A DNA stretch of 36,003 nucleotides from an uncultured Bacilli bacterium (GTDB lineage Bacteria > Bacillota_I > Bacilli_A > RFN20 > CAG-826). Position 1 is the first letter of the stretch; each line of letters starts with the position of its first letter. Below the pieces are notes generated by a model. That model was not told the origin of the DNA. It did no database searches and was given only the letters and a program-made list of their open reading frames with translations. Location: positions 1 to 36,003 of the forward strand of contig CAJOML010000004.1 in NCBI GenBank assembly GCA_905235705.1, given 5' to 3'. This document shows positions 23,581 to 30,984 of the stretch, piece by piece. The position numbers were made by a program, and so were the translations under genes.

Positions 23581-24138
23581 ATGCAAAATATCATCGCCAC
23601 TATCCCTGGTAAACTTCGCATCGAGACTTATGTTAAAGGCAATCACGTCGATCCTAGCGTAAAGCCGGTTGATTTCTTTTTCGGCCAAGAACGTTTTCCT
23701 TTGGCCATCGAAACCCATGATGAAGTCCCCTGCTTCTTTATCCATAAGGATGGGTATTTCGGGGCGATTAAAGTATCTAAAGAGGATGCCGTAAGCGATA
23801 AAATCATCAATTGCCTCGGCCAAGCCTTAAAAGACAATGGCTTACACGGTGAAGACTTAGAAGTCATCATGGGGCCTAGTTTAGGCTTCTCTCATACTCC
23901 CGTCGAAAGCGAAGAATTGGAAGCCGCCTTACCCAAATACCGGGGCGCATGCAAAATCACCTCGGGAGTCAATTATTTGGATATCCCTTTAATGTGCCTC
24001 CTCCAGTTCCGTGCCCTCGGCGTCCATTTGGCCAATATCCATTGCAGCGATTACGATACTTTCGAAAATCCTAGCCTCCTATATTCCAAAACCAGAGGTG
24101 AGGAAGAAGAAAACGTGACCTTGGCCACGCTTCTATAA
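23581..24138 (+). CDS. Laccase-fold (YfiH/YlmD-like) protein without metal ligands
   Basis: The 185-residue product resembles the YfiH/YlmD purine nucleoside phosphorylase (laccase-domain) family in layout: FPLAIETHDEVPCFF lines up with the family's LAVLTADCVPVL strand, GAIKVSKEDAV with GAAHAGWRG, EVIMGPSLGFSHTPV with AAIGPSIGPCCYEV, and a C-terminal LDIPLMCLLQFRALGV with YLDL...qL...GV. The zinc/copper ligands (Cys of ADC and His of HAGW) are absent, and the protein is shorter than the usual 240-280. It is probably not an active phosphorylase. A clear AGGAGA precedes the ATG. The family call rests on pattern alignment by eye. Confidence 0.55.
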   Translation: MQNIIATIPGKLRIETYVKGNHVDPSVKPVDFFFGQERFPLAIETHDEVPCFFIHKDGYFGAIKVSKEDAVSDKIINCLGQALKDNGLHGEDLEVIMGPSLGFSHTPVESEELEAALPKYRGACKITSGVNYLDIPLMCLLQFRALGVHLANIHCSDYDTFENPSLLYSKTRGEEEENVTLATLL

Positions 24139-24161
24139 TCTTATTTATATATAAGGAAGGA

Positions 24162-24629
24162 TCACTTATCGTAGGCTTCGTTAACGATGGGTGGAACTAA
24201 CGGGGAAATATCAGCCCCGTTTTTCTTTAATTCATTGATGGTTGAAGAGGAAATAAAGGAGGACCCTTCTTCCGCCATGAAGAAGACCATATCGATATCT
24301 TTCGAAAGATAACGGTTAGCCGCGGCGAGTTGGAATTCATATTCGAAATCGGTGACCGCGCGAAGGCCACGGATAATATGTTTGGCTCCCACTTTCCGGC
24401 AATATTCAATCGTTAATCCTTCGGTAAAATCGACTTCGACATTAGGGAATCCTTTAGCGACCTCTTTCATAAAGGAAAGCCGTTGCTCGATGGAAAAGGC
24501 GCTTTTCTTATTGGGATTGACGGCTAAAAGCAGAATGACTTTATCAAAGAGGGAAACGCTTCTTCTTAAGATGCCGATATGTCCGTTGGTAATGGGATCG
24601 AAGCTTCCTGGATAGACGCCAATTTTCAT
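24162..24629 (-). CDS. coaD: Phosphopantetheine adenylyltransferase
   Basis: Fourth step of coenzyme A synthesis: joins ATP and 4'-phosphopantetheine to dephospho-CoA. The 155-residue protein has VYPGSFDPITNGHIG with the nucleotidyltransferase His near residue 17, IIRGLRAVTDFEYEFQLA and FISSSTINELKKNGADISPLVPP, all standard for CoaD, at normal length. Its ATG overlaps the rsmD stop by four bases, with GAGGAAA upstream. The ylbF-rsmD-coaD order matches B. subtilis ylbF-(ylbG)-ylbH-coaD. Confidence 0.97.
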   Translation of the reverse strand: MKIGVYPGSFDPITNGHIGILRRSVSLFDKVILLLAVNPNKKSAFSIEQRLSFMKEVAKGFPNVEVDFTEGLTIEYCRKVGAKHIIRGLRAVTDFEYEFQLAAANRYLSKDIDMVFFMAEEGSSFISSSTINELKKNGADISPLVPPIVNEAYDK

Positions 24630-25171
24630 AAGGATTTCCTCGCAATCAAGACTTTTGTCTTGCCATAAGTATATTCTTTTACTTTCGCAAATGCAGTGAC
24701 ATCGACGGAAATCCCGCCTTCATATTCAAATACAATCGCCCCATTTTCTTTTAAAAGGCCGTTATTCAAAAGCAGTAAAAGCGATTCTTGATAAGCCTCT
24801 TTTAAGGCATAAGGAGGATCAAGGAAAACGATATCAAAAGCAGGGAGCAATCCTTTTTGGTTTAAATAAGCGAGATAGTCTTGGTTAGAGACGATGCCAT
24901 TATTTTCTTTTAATGTTTCCAAATTCTTTTTAACTAGCTTCGCCGTCATAACGTTCGCGTCATTAAAATAGCAAGAAGAGGCGCCACGCGATAAACATTC
25001 GATTCCCAGTGCCCCACTTCCAGCAAATAAATCCAAAACAGTCGCTCCCGGAATCAAATCCGAAAGGGCTGACATAATGGCTTCCCTGACTCTGTTTTTG
25101 GTTGGCTCGGTTCCTTCTTCTGGGGTAAGGAGATTACGGGAACGATATTTGCCGGCGATGACCTTAATCAT
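24626..25171 (-). CDS. rsmD: 16S rRNA (guanine(966)-N(2))-methyltransferase RsmD
   Basis: Methylates G966 of 16S rRNA using S-adenosylmethionine. The 181-residue protein begins MIKVIAGKYRSRNL, has the SAM-binding motif VLDLFAGSGALGIECLSRGA and the catalytic DIVFLDPPY. A longer frame opens at 25216, but the family start and the eight-base overlap with the ylbF stop (ATGATTAA) point to 25171. Middle gene of a three-gene operon with overlaps on both sides. Confidence 0.95.
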   Translation of the reverse strand: MIKVIAGKYRSRNLLTPEEGTEPTKNRVREAIMSALSDLIPGATVLDLFAGSGALGIECLSRGASSCYFNDANVMTAKLVKKNLETLKENNGIVSNQDYLAYLNQKGLLPAFDIVFLDPPYALKEAYQESLLLLLNNGLLKENGAIVFEYEGGISVDVTAFAKVKEYTYGKTKVLIARKSL

Positions 25172-25526
25172 GCTTGCACCGTACCCTTTCTTTAAACGCT
25201 GAGAAGATCGCGTCATCGATTTGATAAAACAGCGAATTCACAGCGACAAAGCATTCTTGATACGCCTTGACCAGAGGATGGGAATCGAGGTTTTTCTTTG
25301 CCGTAAATAAGGCTTTTCTGGCTTTGATTTCTTCAGGTGAATTTTCCTTAAAAAACCTGCAAACTTCATAATATTCATCGTTTTTACGGCTTTTTTCGCT
25401 AGCTAAAAAGGAGACTTCCTCACTGCTTTCCATTTCTTTTTCAGCCTTAGTTAAAGATTTGATACGGGGGTCGGAATTAATCGCTTTGATGAATTCGCGA
25501 ATGGCTTGGTCGAGTTTGCTGTCCAT
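25164..25526 (-). CDS. ylbF: YlbF family regulator
   Basis: A 120-residue all-helical protein of the Com_YlbF family. The conserved C-terminal half reads KKNLDSHPLVKAYQECFVA followed by NSLFYQIDDAI. In B. subtilis YlbF acts with YmcA and YaaT (Y-complex) to guide RNase Y processing and affects competence and biofilm formation. The last residues RCKHD include one of the Cys typical of the family's Fe-S-related forms, though a single Cys is weak evidence. Neighbour order (rsmD, coaD downstream) supports the call. TAAGAT ends six bases before its ATG; there is no Shine-Dalgarno site. Confidence 0.85.
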   Translation of the reverse strand: MDSKLDQAIREFIKAINSDPRIKSLTKAEKEMESSEEVSFLASEKSRKNDEYYEVCRFFKENSPEEIKARKALFTAKKNLDSHPLVKAYQECFVAVNSLFYQIDDAIFSAFKERVRCKHD

Positions 25527-25532
25527 GCGAAA

Positions 25533-25538
25533 ATCTTA
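25533..25538 (-). promoter_or_regulatory. -10 box of ylbF operon, probable leaderless start
   Basis: TAAGAT on the minus strand ends six bases before ATG 25526. It lies within 45 bases that also hold the divergent def promoter. Confidence 0.5.
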
Positions 25539-25559
25539 CACCCTCTCGCCCTTCGGTGC

Positions 25560-25565
25560 TACAAT
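25560..25565 (+). promoter_or_regulatory. -10 box of def, probable leaderless start
   Basis: TACAAT ends six bases before ATG 25572. TTACAC 18 bases upstream is a weak -35 and overlaps the opposing -10. No Shine-Dalgarno site. Confidence 0.55.
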
Positions 25566-25571
25566 CTCAAC

Positions 25572-26123
25572 ATGTTAAAAATCGTCAAAGACAATATGCC
25601 CTCCCTTCGGCTCCGTTCCCAGGAAGTTCCGATGCCTTTATCCAAGGAGCACAAAGAACTTATCGACGAGATGCTTAAATACCTTCTTCTCTCCCAAGAC
25701 GAGAATTACCGTCGCAAGCATCCTAACGTCAGGGAAGGGGTTGGCCTAGCCGCCCCTCAAGTCGGCCATAATTTAAGAATGCTAGTCATCTCTTATCCTA
25801 ACGGAGACGAGGAAAACGCCATCACCCAATATCAACTCGTCAATCCCAAAATCGTCGTTAACTCGGTTAAGAAATGCTATCTCCGTGGCGGGGAAGGATG
25901 TTTATCCGTCGATGATCCCCATCCCGGCATCGTCCACCGCGACTATAAAATCGTGGTTAAAGCCTTCGATGCCGCCAAGATGGAAGACGTCACCATCACC
26001 GCAAGAGGATATGATGCGATTGTCCTCCAGCACGAAATCGACCACCTTAACGGCGTCCTCTTCTACGATCATATCGATAAAGTTAATCCCAATACCCCCC
26101 TTCCGGGAGAAGTTGAGATCTGA
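25572..26123 (+). CDS. def: Peptide deformylase, type II
   Basis: Removes the formyl group from nascent N-terminal methionine. The 183-residue protein has all three signature motifs: GVGLAAPQVG, EGCLSV (metal-binding Cys) and QHEIDHLNG (HExxH). The insertion before motif I (SQDENYRRKHPNVRE) marks the type II Gram-positive form. A frame open to 25506 has no support; ATG 25572 fits both the family N-terminus (MLKIVKDNMPSLR) and the -10 box six bases upstream. A terminator follows immediately. Confidence 0.95.
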   Translation: MLKIVKDNMPSLRLRSQEVPMPLSKEHKELIDEMLKYLLLSQDENYRRKHPNVREGVGLAAPQVGHNLRMLVISYPNGDEENAITQYQLVNPKIVVNSVKKCYLRGGEGCLSVDDPHPGIVHRDYKIVVKAFDAAKMEDVTITARGYDAIVLQHEIDHLNGVLFYDHIDKVNPNTPLPGEVEI

Positions 26124-26124
26124 T

Positions 26125-26147
26125 AAAAGCGGTTTCCCCCGCTTTTT
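26125..26147 (+). terminator. Intrinsic terminator after def
   Basis: AAAAGCGG pairs with CCGCTTTT around TTTCCC, followed by further T. It begins just past the def stop. Confidence 0.85.
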
Positions 26148-26159
26148 CTTTGAAAACTC

Positions 26160-26187
26160 TTGTTTGAGCCGAGAATTTTGGTATATT
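26160..26187 (+). promoter_or_regulatory. Probable promoter of rnj (TTGTTT - 16 bp - TATATT)
   Basis: TTGTTT at 26160-26165 and TATATT at 26182-26187. The leader would be about 45 bases but has no convincing Shine-Dalgarno site before ATG 26238. An ATTAAT hexamer six bases before the ATG is an alternative, leaderless arrangement. Confidence 0.4.
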
Positions 26188-26237
26188 GATATCAACAAGC
26201 CACTCCATATCAAGGAATTCGCTTTATTAATACGAAG

Positions 26238-27902
26238 ATGAGTACCTATTCTCCTGTCAACATTTACGCTTTAGGCGGTCTTGGCGAAGTCGGCAAGAAC
26301 ACCTATTGTTTTGAAACGCTCAACAATCTCATCATGGTTGATGCCGGTGTGCGTTTCCCCGAAGCCAACCTTCCCGGTGTCAATTATGTCATCCCGGATT
26401 ATTCCCATTTAAAGACGAACCGCGGAAAAATCAGGGCTTTATTTATCACCCATGGCCATGAAGACCATATCGGTGGCATCCCTTTCTTGCTTAGAATCGC
26501 AAATATCCCGGTAATTTATGCACCGAGGTTAGCGGCAGCTTTAATCCGCCATAAATTAGAAGAAGCCAGGTTCTATGAGGCGGTCAAGATCATCGAAATC
26601 GACAGCGATTCCATCATTCGTATCGGTGATGAATTCACCGTCTCCTTCTTCCGCGTCACCCACTCCATCCCCGATTCATATGGAGTTTGTATCGATACCC
26701 ATCATGGACGTATCATCGAAACCGGTGACTTTAAAATCGACCTTACTCCCGTTGGACCAAAATTCGAAATGGATAAGCTTGCCCGCTTAGGAAGCGAAGG
26801 CGTTGATTTGCTGATGGCCGATTCGACCAACGCCGAAATCGAAGGTTATACCCCTTCTGAAATCAATGTCCGCGCCGGTGTCGAAGAGATCTTTGAGAAA
26901 GCCCCCGGACGAATCATCGTCTCCACTTTCTCCAGCAACATCAACCGTATCCAGCAAGTCGTCGAAATCGCTTTGGCGAATAACCGCAAAATCTGCATCA
27001 TGGGACGTTCCATGAAAAACGTCATTGGCATTGCCCGTGAATATGGTTATATCAAAATTCCCGATAACGCGATTATCGATGAATCCAATCTTAAAAACTA
27101 TCGTCCTTTGGAACTTTGCATTATTTGCACCGGTTCGCAAGGTGAATCGATGGCTGCCCTTTCCCGTATCGTGAATGGCGACAACCGCTTTACTTCCATC
27201 TATCCTGGCGATACCGTCATTTTCTCCTCTAACCCGATTCCCGGAAACGGGGCATTGGTCGACCGCTTAGTCAATAAACTCGTCAAAATGAGGGCGGACG
27301 TGAAGTTAAATTCATTAGCCTTCTCCCTCCACTCCTCTGGTCACCCTTCCCGTCAGGAACTACGTTTGATGCAGCGCCTTGCCCAGCCGAAATATTTCAT
27401 GCCGGTCCATGGCGAATACCGTATGTTGAAGCTCCATGGTGACATTGCCATTCAACTTGGCATGCCAAAAGAAAATGTCTTTATCTGCGATAATGGCGAC
27501 ATCCTTACTCTCGAAGACCATAAGATTACCCGTGGCATCCACCTCCCTGCCGGTGACGTTTATCTTGATGGAGGAGATTCATTAGGCGGAGTCGCCTCGG
27601 TCTTAATGAATGATAGGACCATCCTAAAAAGCGATGGCCTCATCGTCATCGTCACGACCTTAGACAAAAAGAACAACTACATCGTTCCCCCTATCGTCTA
27701 TACCCGTGGCTTTGCCGCTTCCGAACAAGCTCATGTCGTCAGGCATTGCAAACTCCGTGCCGAAGAAAGCATCCAAAAATGCATCACTTCCGGAGTTGGC
27801 TTAAACGAAATGAAAAACGAAATCAGGTCTTCCATTTCCCGTTATACCGATCGGCTCACCGGGCGCAAACCGATGGTCGTTCCCATCATCATGGTCAACT
27901 AA
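26238..27902 (+). CDS. rnj: Ribonuclease J
   Basis: Metallo-beta-lactamase ribonuclease with 5'-3' exonuclease and endonuclease activity, central to mRNA decay and rRNA maturation. The 554-residue protein has ALGGLGEVGKNTYCFE at the N-terminus, the zinc motif HGHEDH (72-77), GDFKIDLTPVG, the beta-CASP elements (STNAEIEGYTPSE, TGSQGESMAAL, HSSGHPSRQELRLM, PVHGEYRML) and a C-terminal domain. RNase J1 and J2 cannot be told apart here. It runs straight into maf, one base between stop and ATG. Confidence 0.96.
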   Translation: MSTYSPVNIYALGGLGEVGKNTYCFETLNNLIMVDAGVRFPEANLPGVNYVIPDYSHLKTNRGKIRALFITHGHEDHIGGIPFLLRIANIPVIYAPRLAAALIRHKLEEARFYEAVKIIEIDSDSIIRIGDEFTVSFFRVTHSIPDSYGVCIDTHHGRIIETGDFKIDLTPVGPKFEMDKLARLGSEGVDLLMADSTNAEIEGYTPSEINVRAGVEEIFEKAPGRIIVSTFSSNINRIQQVVEIALANNRKICIMGRSMKNVIGIAREYGYIKIPDNAIIDESNLKNYRPLELCIICTGSQGESMAALSRIVNGDNRFTSIYPGDTVIFSSNPIPGNGALVDRLVNKLVKMRADVKLNSLAFSLHSSGHPSRQELRLMQRLAQPKYFMPVHGEYRMLKLHGDIAIQLGMPKENVFICDNGDILTLEDHKITRGIHLPAGDVYLDGGDSLGGVASVLMNDRTILKSDGLIVIVTTLDKKNNYIVPPIVYTRGFAASEQAHVVRHCKLRAEESIQKCITSGVGLNEMKNEIRSSISRYTDRLTGRKPMVVPIIMVN

Positions 27903-27903
27903 T

Positions 27904-28449
27904 ATGTTTATCCTCGCTTCAGCCTCGCCTAGGCGTAAAGAATTGCTTCATAAACTCCTTCCCGAATTTTCGATTATCGTCCCGGATATCGATGAACGTA
28001 TCCTCCACCTTGATCCAAAAGACCTTGCAAGCGAGGAAAGTAAGCACAAAGCCTATGCCATCTATTCCAAATATCCCCGCGATGAAGTTCTTTCTTGCGA
28101 CACCATCGTTGTCCTAGATGGCGAAGTATTAGGCAAGCCCAAAGATGAAGAAGAAGCAAAAGCAATGCTCCGCCTTGAATCGGGGAAAAAGCAAATCGTT
28201 TTAAGCGGATATACCTATATTGGCGAAGGACGTGAAATCACCCGCACCGTCGCCACCGAAGTCTATTTCAACGAACTGTCCGAAGAATTAATCGAAGACT
28301 ATGTGGCAAAGAAAAAGCCCCTCGACAAAGCGGGAGCTTATGGGATCCAAGATGGCTATCCTTTGATCAAGCGAATCGAAGGAAGCTACGATAACGTCAT
28401 GGGTTTGCCCACCGAAGATATCGCTGCTCACGTCTTTAGGACTCGCTAG
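27904..28449 (+). CDS. maf: Maf family nucleotide pyrophosphatase
   Basis: Hydrolyses non-canonical or modified nucleoside triphosphates, limiting their use in nucleic acids. The 181-residue protein starts with FILASASPRRKELL, then SCDTIVVLDGEVLGKPKDEEEA and DKAGAYGIQDGYPLIKRIEGSYDNVMGLP, the full Maf pattern; it is closest in feel to dTTP/UTP pyrophosphatases. It has no Shine-Dalgarno site and follows rnj with one base between, so coupling is expected. Its last 14 bases overlap the convergent EIIB-like gene. Confidence 0.93.
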   Translation: MFILASASPRRKELLHKLLPEFSIIVPDIDERILHLDPKDLASEESKHKAYAIYSKYPRDEVLSCDTIVVLDGEVLGKPKDEEEAKAMLRLESGKKQIVLSGYTYIGEGREITRTVATEVYFNELSEELIEDYVAKKKPLDKAGAYGIQDGYPLIKRIEGSYDNVMGLPTEDIAAHVFRTR

Positions 28450-28807
28450 AACCGAATAATACCTTTTCCACTTCCTCTGCATCGCCCTTGATGACTAAGG
28501 TAAGACGATCGGACATCTTAATGAAGCCGTCAACCCCGGCTTCTTTTAATTTCTCTTTGTCCAAAGCCTCATAATCGACAAGTTTTAATTCGATGCGGGA
28601 ACCTTTACGGACATGCGAAATCAGATTCGCTTCACCGCCAAGGGCTTCCATGTAGGCGCTTTTGGAAACGACGCGGGCCGGCTTTTTCTTGGCTTTTTTC
28701 TTTTGGCGAAAGATAAGCAAGAAGATAATTACGCCAACCACAATGACGGCGGCGACGCTCCCTGCGATGATGTAGGGGAGAAAAGAAGATAAACTTTCGT
28801 TTGGCAT
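28436..28807 (-). CDS. Membrane-anchored EIIB-like protein without active-site Cys
   Basis: A 123-residue protein with one membrane helix at about 10-33, a Lys-rich linker (RQKKKAKKK) and a C-terminal domain (about 50-117) resembling the glucose-type PTS EIIB domain: YMEALGGEANLISHV, then SRIELKLVD, LKEAGVDGFIKMSDRLTLVIKGDAEEVEKVL. In true EIIB the phosphorylated Cys sits in C-x-T-R; here the aligned position is Lys68 (KGSR), so phosphotransfer is not possible. The longer frame to 28870 overlaps the CYTH gene; ATG 28807 is used because TATTAT ends seven bases before it. A sugar-state or regulatory role is only a guess. Confidence 0.65.
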   Translation of the reverse strand: MPNESLSSFLPYIIAGSVAAVIVVGVIIFLLIFRQKKKAKKKPARVVSKSAYMEALGGEANLISHVRKGSRIELKLVDYEALDKEKLKEAGVDGFIKMSDRLTLVIKGDAEEVEKVLFGSSES

Positions 28808-28813
28808 ATCGTT

Positions 28814-28820
28814 TATAATA
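28814..28820. promoter_or_regulatory. Overlapping opposed -10 boxes
   Basis: TATAAT (28814-28819, plus, for the CYTH gene) and TATTAT (28815-28820, minus, for the EIIB-like gene) share five bases. Only one polymerase could melt this site at a time. The plus-strand gene has a leader of about 20 bases with CGGAGG; the minus-strand gene would be leaderless. Confidence 0.55.
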
Positions 28821-28841
28821 CACCTAATCGGAGGCAAATGT

Positions 28842-29414
28842 ATGTCAAACGCCATTGAAATTGAAGCCAAAGTCCTTGTTTCGCAAGATGATTACCGTAA
28901 AATCACGAAGGAATTCCGCAGCCATCCCCGCTATACCCAAACAAATTATTACATCGATTCGGAAGACCGCATCCTCACCAAAGAAGGAATTGCCCTCCGT
29001 ATCCGCGAAAAGCAAGGGACCTATGAATTGACCTTGAAGACCCCTCTTTCCCAAGGGCTACTTGAGAAGAACGTTCCCATCACGATGAACGAATTCGTCG
29101 CGTTAAGGGATGATGATGAATTCCCTAAAGGCGATACGGCCAGATTCCTCACCATGCTTGATATCGACGTGAAGAGCCTCCGCATTCTCACCTCCTTATC
29201 CACCGAACGAATCGACGTCGAATATGAAGGCGGCCTCCTCTCCATCGATAGGAATACTTATTGCGGCAAAACCGATTACGAAATCGAATTCGAATACAAT
29301 AGCCTTAACGGGGCCGAAAAAATCCTTTCCGATCTCCTTCAAAGATTTGATATCCCTGTCCACTTCTCCAAAGTCTCCAAGACGCATCGCGCCATGGAAG
29401 CGGCTGGAAAATAG
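28842..29414 (+). CDS. CYTH domain protein (YjbK-like triphosphatase)
   Basis: Probably a metal-dependent triphosphatase acting on inorganic triphosphate or a small organic triphosphate. The 190-residue protein starts with the signature IEIEAK (ExExK), then TNYYIDSEDRILTKEGIALRIR, ELTLKTPLSQG and a C-terminal EIEFEYNSL acidic strand, which build the tunnel fold. Spx and a CYTH protein are also close together in B. subtilis (yjbD, yjbK). Clear CGGAGG before the ATG, and a strong terminator directly after the stop. Confidence 0.88.
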   Translation: MSNAIEIEAKVLVSQDDYRKITKEFRSHPRYTQTNYYIDSEDRILTKEGIALRIREKQGTYELTLKTPLSQGLLEKNVPITMNEFVALRDDDEFPKGDTARFLTMLDIDVKSLRILTSLSTERIDVEYEGGLLSIDRNTYCGKTDYEIEFEYNSLNGAEKILSDLLQRFDIPVHFSKVSKTHRAMEAAGK

Positions 29415-29428
29415 CCTCACTTATATCA

Positions 29429-29458
29429 AAAGATGGACCCACGTGGCCCATCTTTTTT
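29429..29458 (+). terminator. Intrinsic terminator after CYTH gene
   Basis: AAAGATGG pairs with CCATCTTT around a loop that can itself pair further, followed by six T. It is placed between the convergent CYTH and spx genes; on the minus strand it has a four-T tract and may help end spx. Confidence 0.85.
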
Positions 29459-29469
29459 ATTTCTCAAAG

Positions 29470-29901
29470 TCAATGAATCTCTTCGGGAGTATGCTCGCAT
29501 GTCCCATACATCGGACAATCGTTGGTGCAATTTTCGGCGGCATAACGTCTAGCCCGCGGGATGAAGGTACGGATTTCTTCTTCGTTATAGCCGACTTGGA
29601 GACGCCGATCATCAACGATGATGGGTCGTTTCAAAATGGAGGGGTTCTTTAAGATGAAATCGCAAAGTTCGGAGATTGTCATCTCATCAAAATCGATATT
29701 GTTTTCCATCACGATTTTCGATCTGGTGGAAATGATGTCATCTGTGCCATTCTCGCTTTTGGAAATCATCTCTTTGATTTCTTCTTTTGTGAAATCGGGC
29801 GAAAAAATAGATTTAGCGATATAGGGAATGCCGTTTTCGTCAAACCACTTTTTCACTTTCCGGCAAGATGAACAACTGGGTGAAGTGTATATCCTAATCA
29901 T
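29470..29901 (-). CDS. spx: Spx-type transcriptional regulator with C-terminal Cys cluster
   Basis: Global regulator of disulfide stress that binds the RNA polymerase alpha subunit. The 143-residue protein has YTSPSCSSCRKVKKWF (redox pair C10, C13), G52 in the alpha-contact region, DDIISTRSK (R60) and RPIIVDDRRLQVGYNEEEIR, all as in B. subtilis Spx. The C-terminus is unusual: three extra Cys, C125-x3-C129-x5-C135, then a His. A frame open to 29931 is less likely, as TATCAT ends six bases before ATG 29901 and the family starts there. ArsC-type reductase is excluded by the polymerase-binding residues and sequence. Confidence 0.92.
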   Translation of the reverse strand: MIRIYTSPSCSSCRKVKKWFDENGIPYIAKSIFSPDFTKEEIKEMISKSENGTDDIISTRSKIVMENNIDFDEMTISELCDFILKNPSILKRPIIVDDRRLQVGYNEEEIRTFIPRARRYAAENCTNDCPMYGTCEHTPEEIH

Positions 29902-29907
29902 GGGCTT

Positions 29908-29913
29908 ATGATA
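29908..29913 (-). promoter_or_regulatory. -10 box of spx, probable leaderless start
   Basis: TATCAT on the minus strand ends six bases before ATG 29901. It faces the trpS promoter across about 55 bases. Confidence 0.55.
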
Positions 29914-29963
29914 CATTTCTTTGTTAAACAAAGATACAAAAATAGTGAAAAATGAAGATATCG

Positions 29964-29972
29964 TGCTATCAT
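29964..29972 (+). promoter_or_regulatory. Extended -10 promoter of trpS
   Basis: TGCTATCAT fits an extended -10 (TGn-TATCAT). The leader is about 13 bases and holds GTGAGGA before ATG 29992. There is no T-box leader in the 90-base gap. Confidence 0.55.
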
Positions 29973-29991
29973 CTCCCGTGAGGACTAAACT

Positions 29992-30984
29992 ATGACCCGC
30001 ATTTTATCTGGCATCAAGCCAACTGGCAATCTTACCCTAGGCAACTATATCGGCGCTTTAAAACATTTCAAGGACTTCCAAGAACAAGGCGAAGTTTTCA
30101 TTTTCATCGCCGACCTTCACGCCCTTACCCTCCCCATCGATCCCGAGGTATTAAGACAAAATACACGCGACCTCGCCGCGTTTTATCTAGCTTCCGGATT
30201 AGACCCTGAAAAGACCACCATCTTCGTCCAATCCGCCGTTCCTCAGCACGCCGAATTAAATGCCATCTTGCAAAACTATCTTTATATGGGCGAGCTTTCC
30301 CGCATGACCCAATTCAAAGAAAAATCAGCCCATATGAAAGATAGCGCAATCGGCTTAGGCTTATTCGCTTATCCCGTCTTAATGGCCTCTGACATCGTTT
30401 TATATGACGCCGATATCGTTCCCGTTGGCGAAGACCAAGTCCAACACGTGGAAATCACCCGTGACCTCGTCAACCGCATGAATAAACGTTATGGCGAAAA
30501 GACACTTGTCCTTCCCAATTACAAAATCAACAAAGTTGGGGCACGTATCATGTCGCTTTCTGATCCTACCGTCAAAATGTCCAAGTCCGATCCTAAAGGC
30601 GACATCTTCTTAAAAGACCCCGTCGAGGTCATCCGCAAGAAAATCATGTCGGCCGTCACCGATTCAGGCTCCGAAATCTATTACGATAAAGAAAATAAAC
30701 CCGGTGTCTCCAACTTGCTTACGATCTATGCCTCGCTAAAAGAAATTTCCATCGAAGAAGCCGTTGCCCACTTTCAAGGATACCGCTATGGCGACTTCAA
30801 GAAAGAAATCGCCCAAACGGTTATCGATGAACTCGAACCATTCCAAAAAAGATACCAAGAAATCCTTGCTAGTGGGAGCTATCTAGAAGTCCTCCGCAAA
30901 GGGGCAAAAAAAGCTTCCCAAATCGCAGAAAAAACCTTAAAACGTGTGCAAAACGCCGTTGGTTTGTTAGATACCGATGAATAA
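29992..30984 (+). CDS. trpS: Tryptophanyl-tRNA synthetase
   Basis: Charges tRNA-Trp. The 330-residue class I enzyme has SGIKPTGNLTLGNYIGAL (the HIGH-equivalent region), IADLHALT, MASDIVLYDADIVPVGEDQ and KMSKS (195-199). Length is normal. Its last eight bases overlap the start of the HAD phosphatase gene, so the two are co-translated. Confidence 0.97.
   Translation: MTRILSGIKPTGNLTLGNYIGALKHFKDFQEQGEVFIFIADLHALTLPIDPEVLRQNTRDLAAFYLASGLDPEKTTIFVQSAVPQHAELNAILQNYLYMGELSRMTQFKEKSAHMKDSAIGLGLFAYPVLMASDIVLYDADIVPVGEDQVQHVEITRDLVNRMNKRYGEKTLVLPNYKINKVGARIMSLSDPTVKMSKSDPKGDIFLKDPVEVIRKKIMSAVTDSGSEIYYDKENKPGVSNLLTIYASLKEISIEEAVAHFQGYRYGDFKKEIAQTVIDELEPFQKRYQEILASGSYLEVLRKGAKKASQIAEKTLKRVQNAVGLLDTDE

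Noticed and set aside
23215-23823. 202-codon open frame on the minus strand
   Set aside because: It lies opposite two well-supported genes with good ribosome sites and is explained by their codon bias; its translation shows no domain.
29902-29991. T-box leader for trpS
   Set aside because: The gap is only 90 bases, shared with the spx promoter, with no stem I or antiterminator sequence. The same holds for the 32-base gap before proS.
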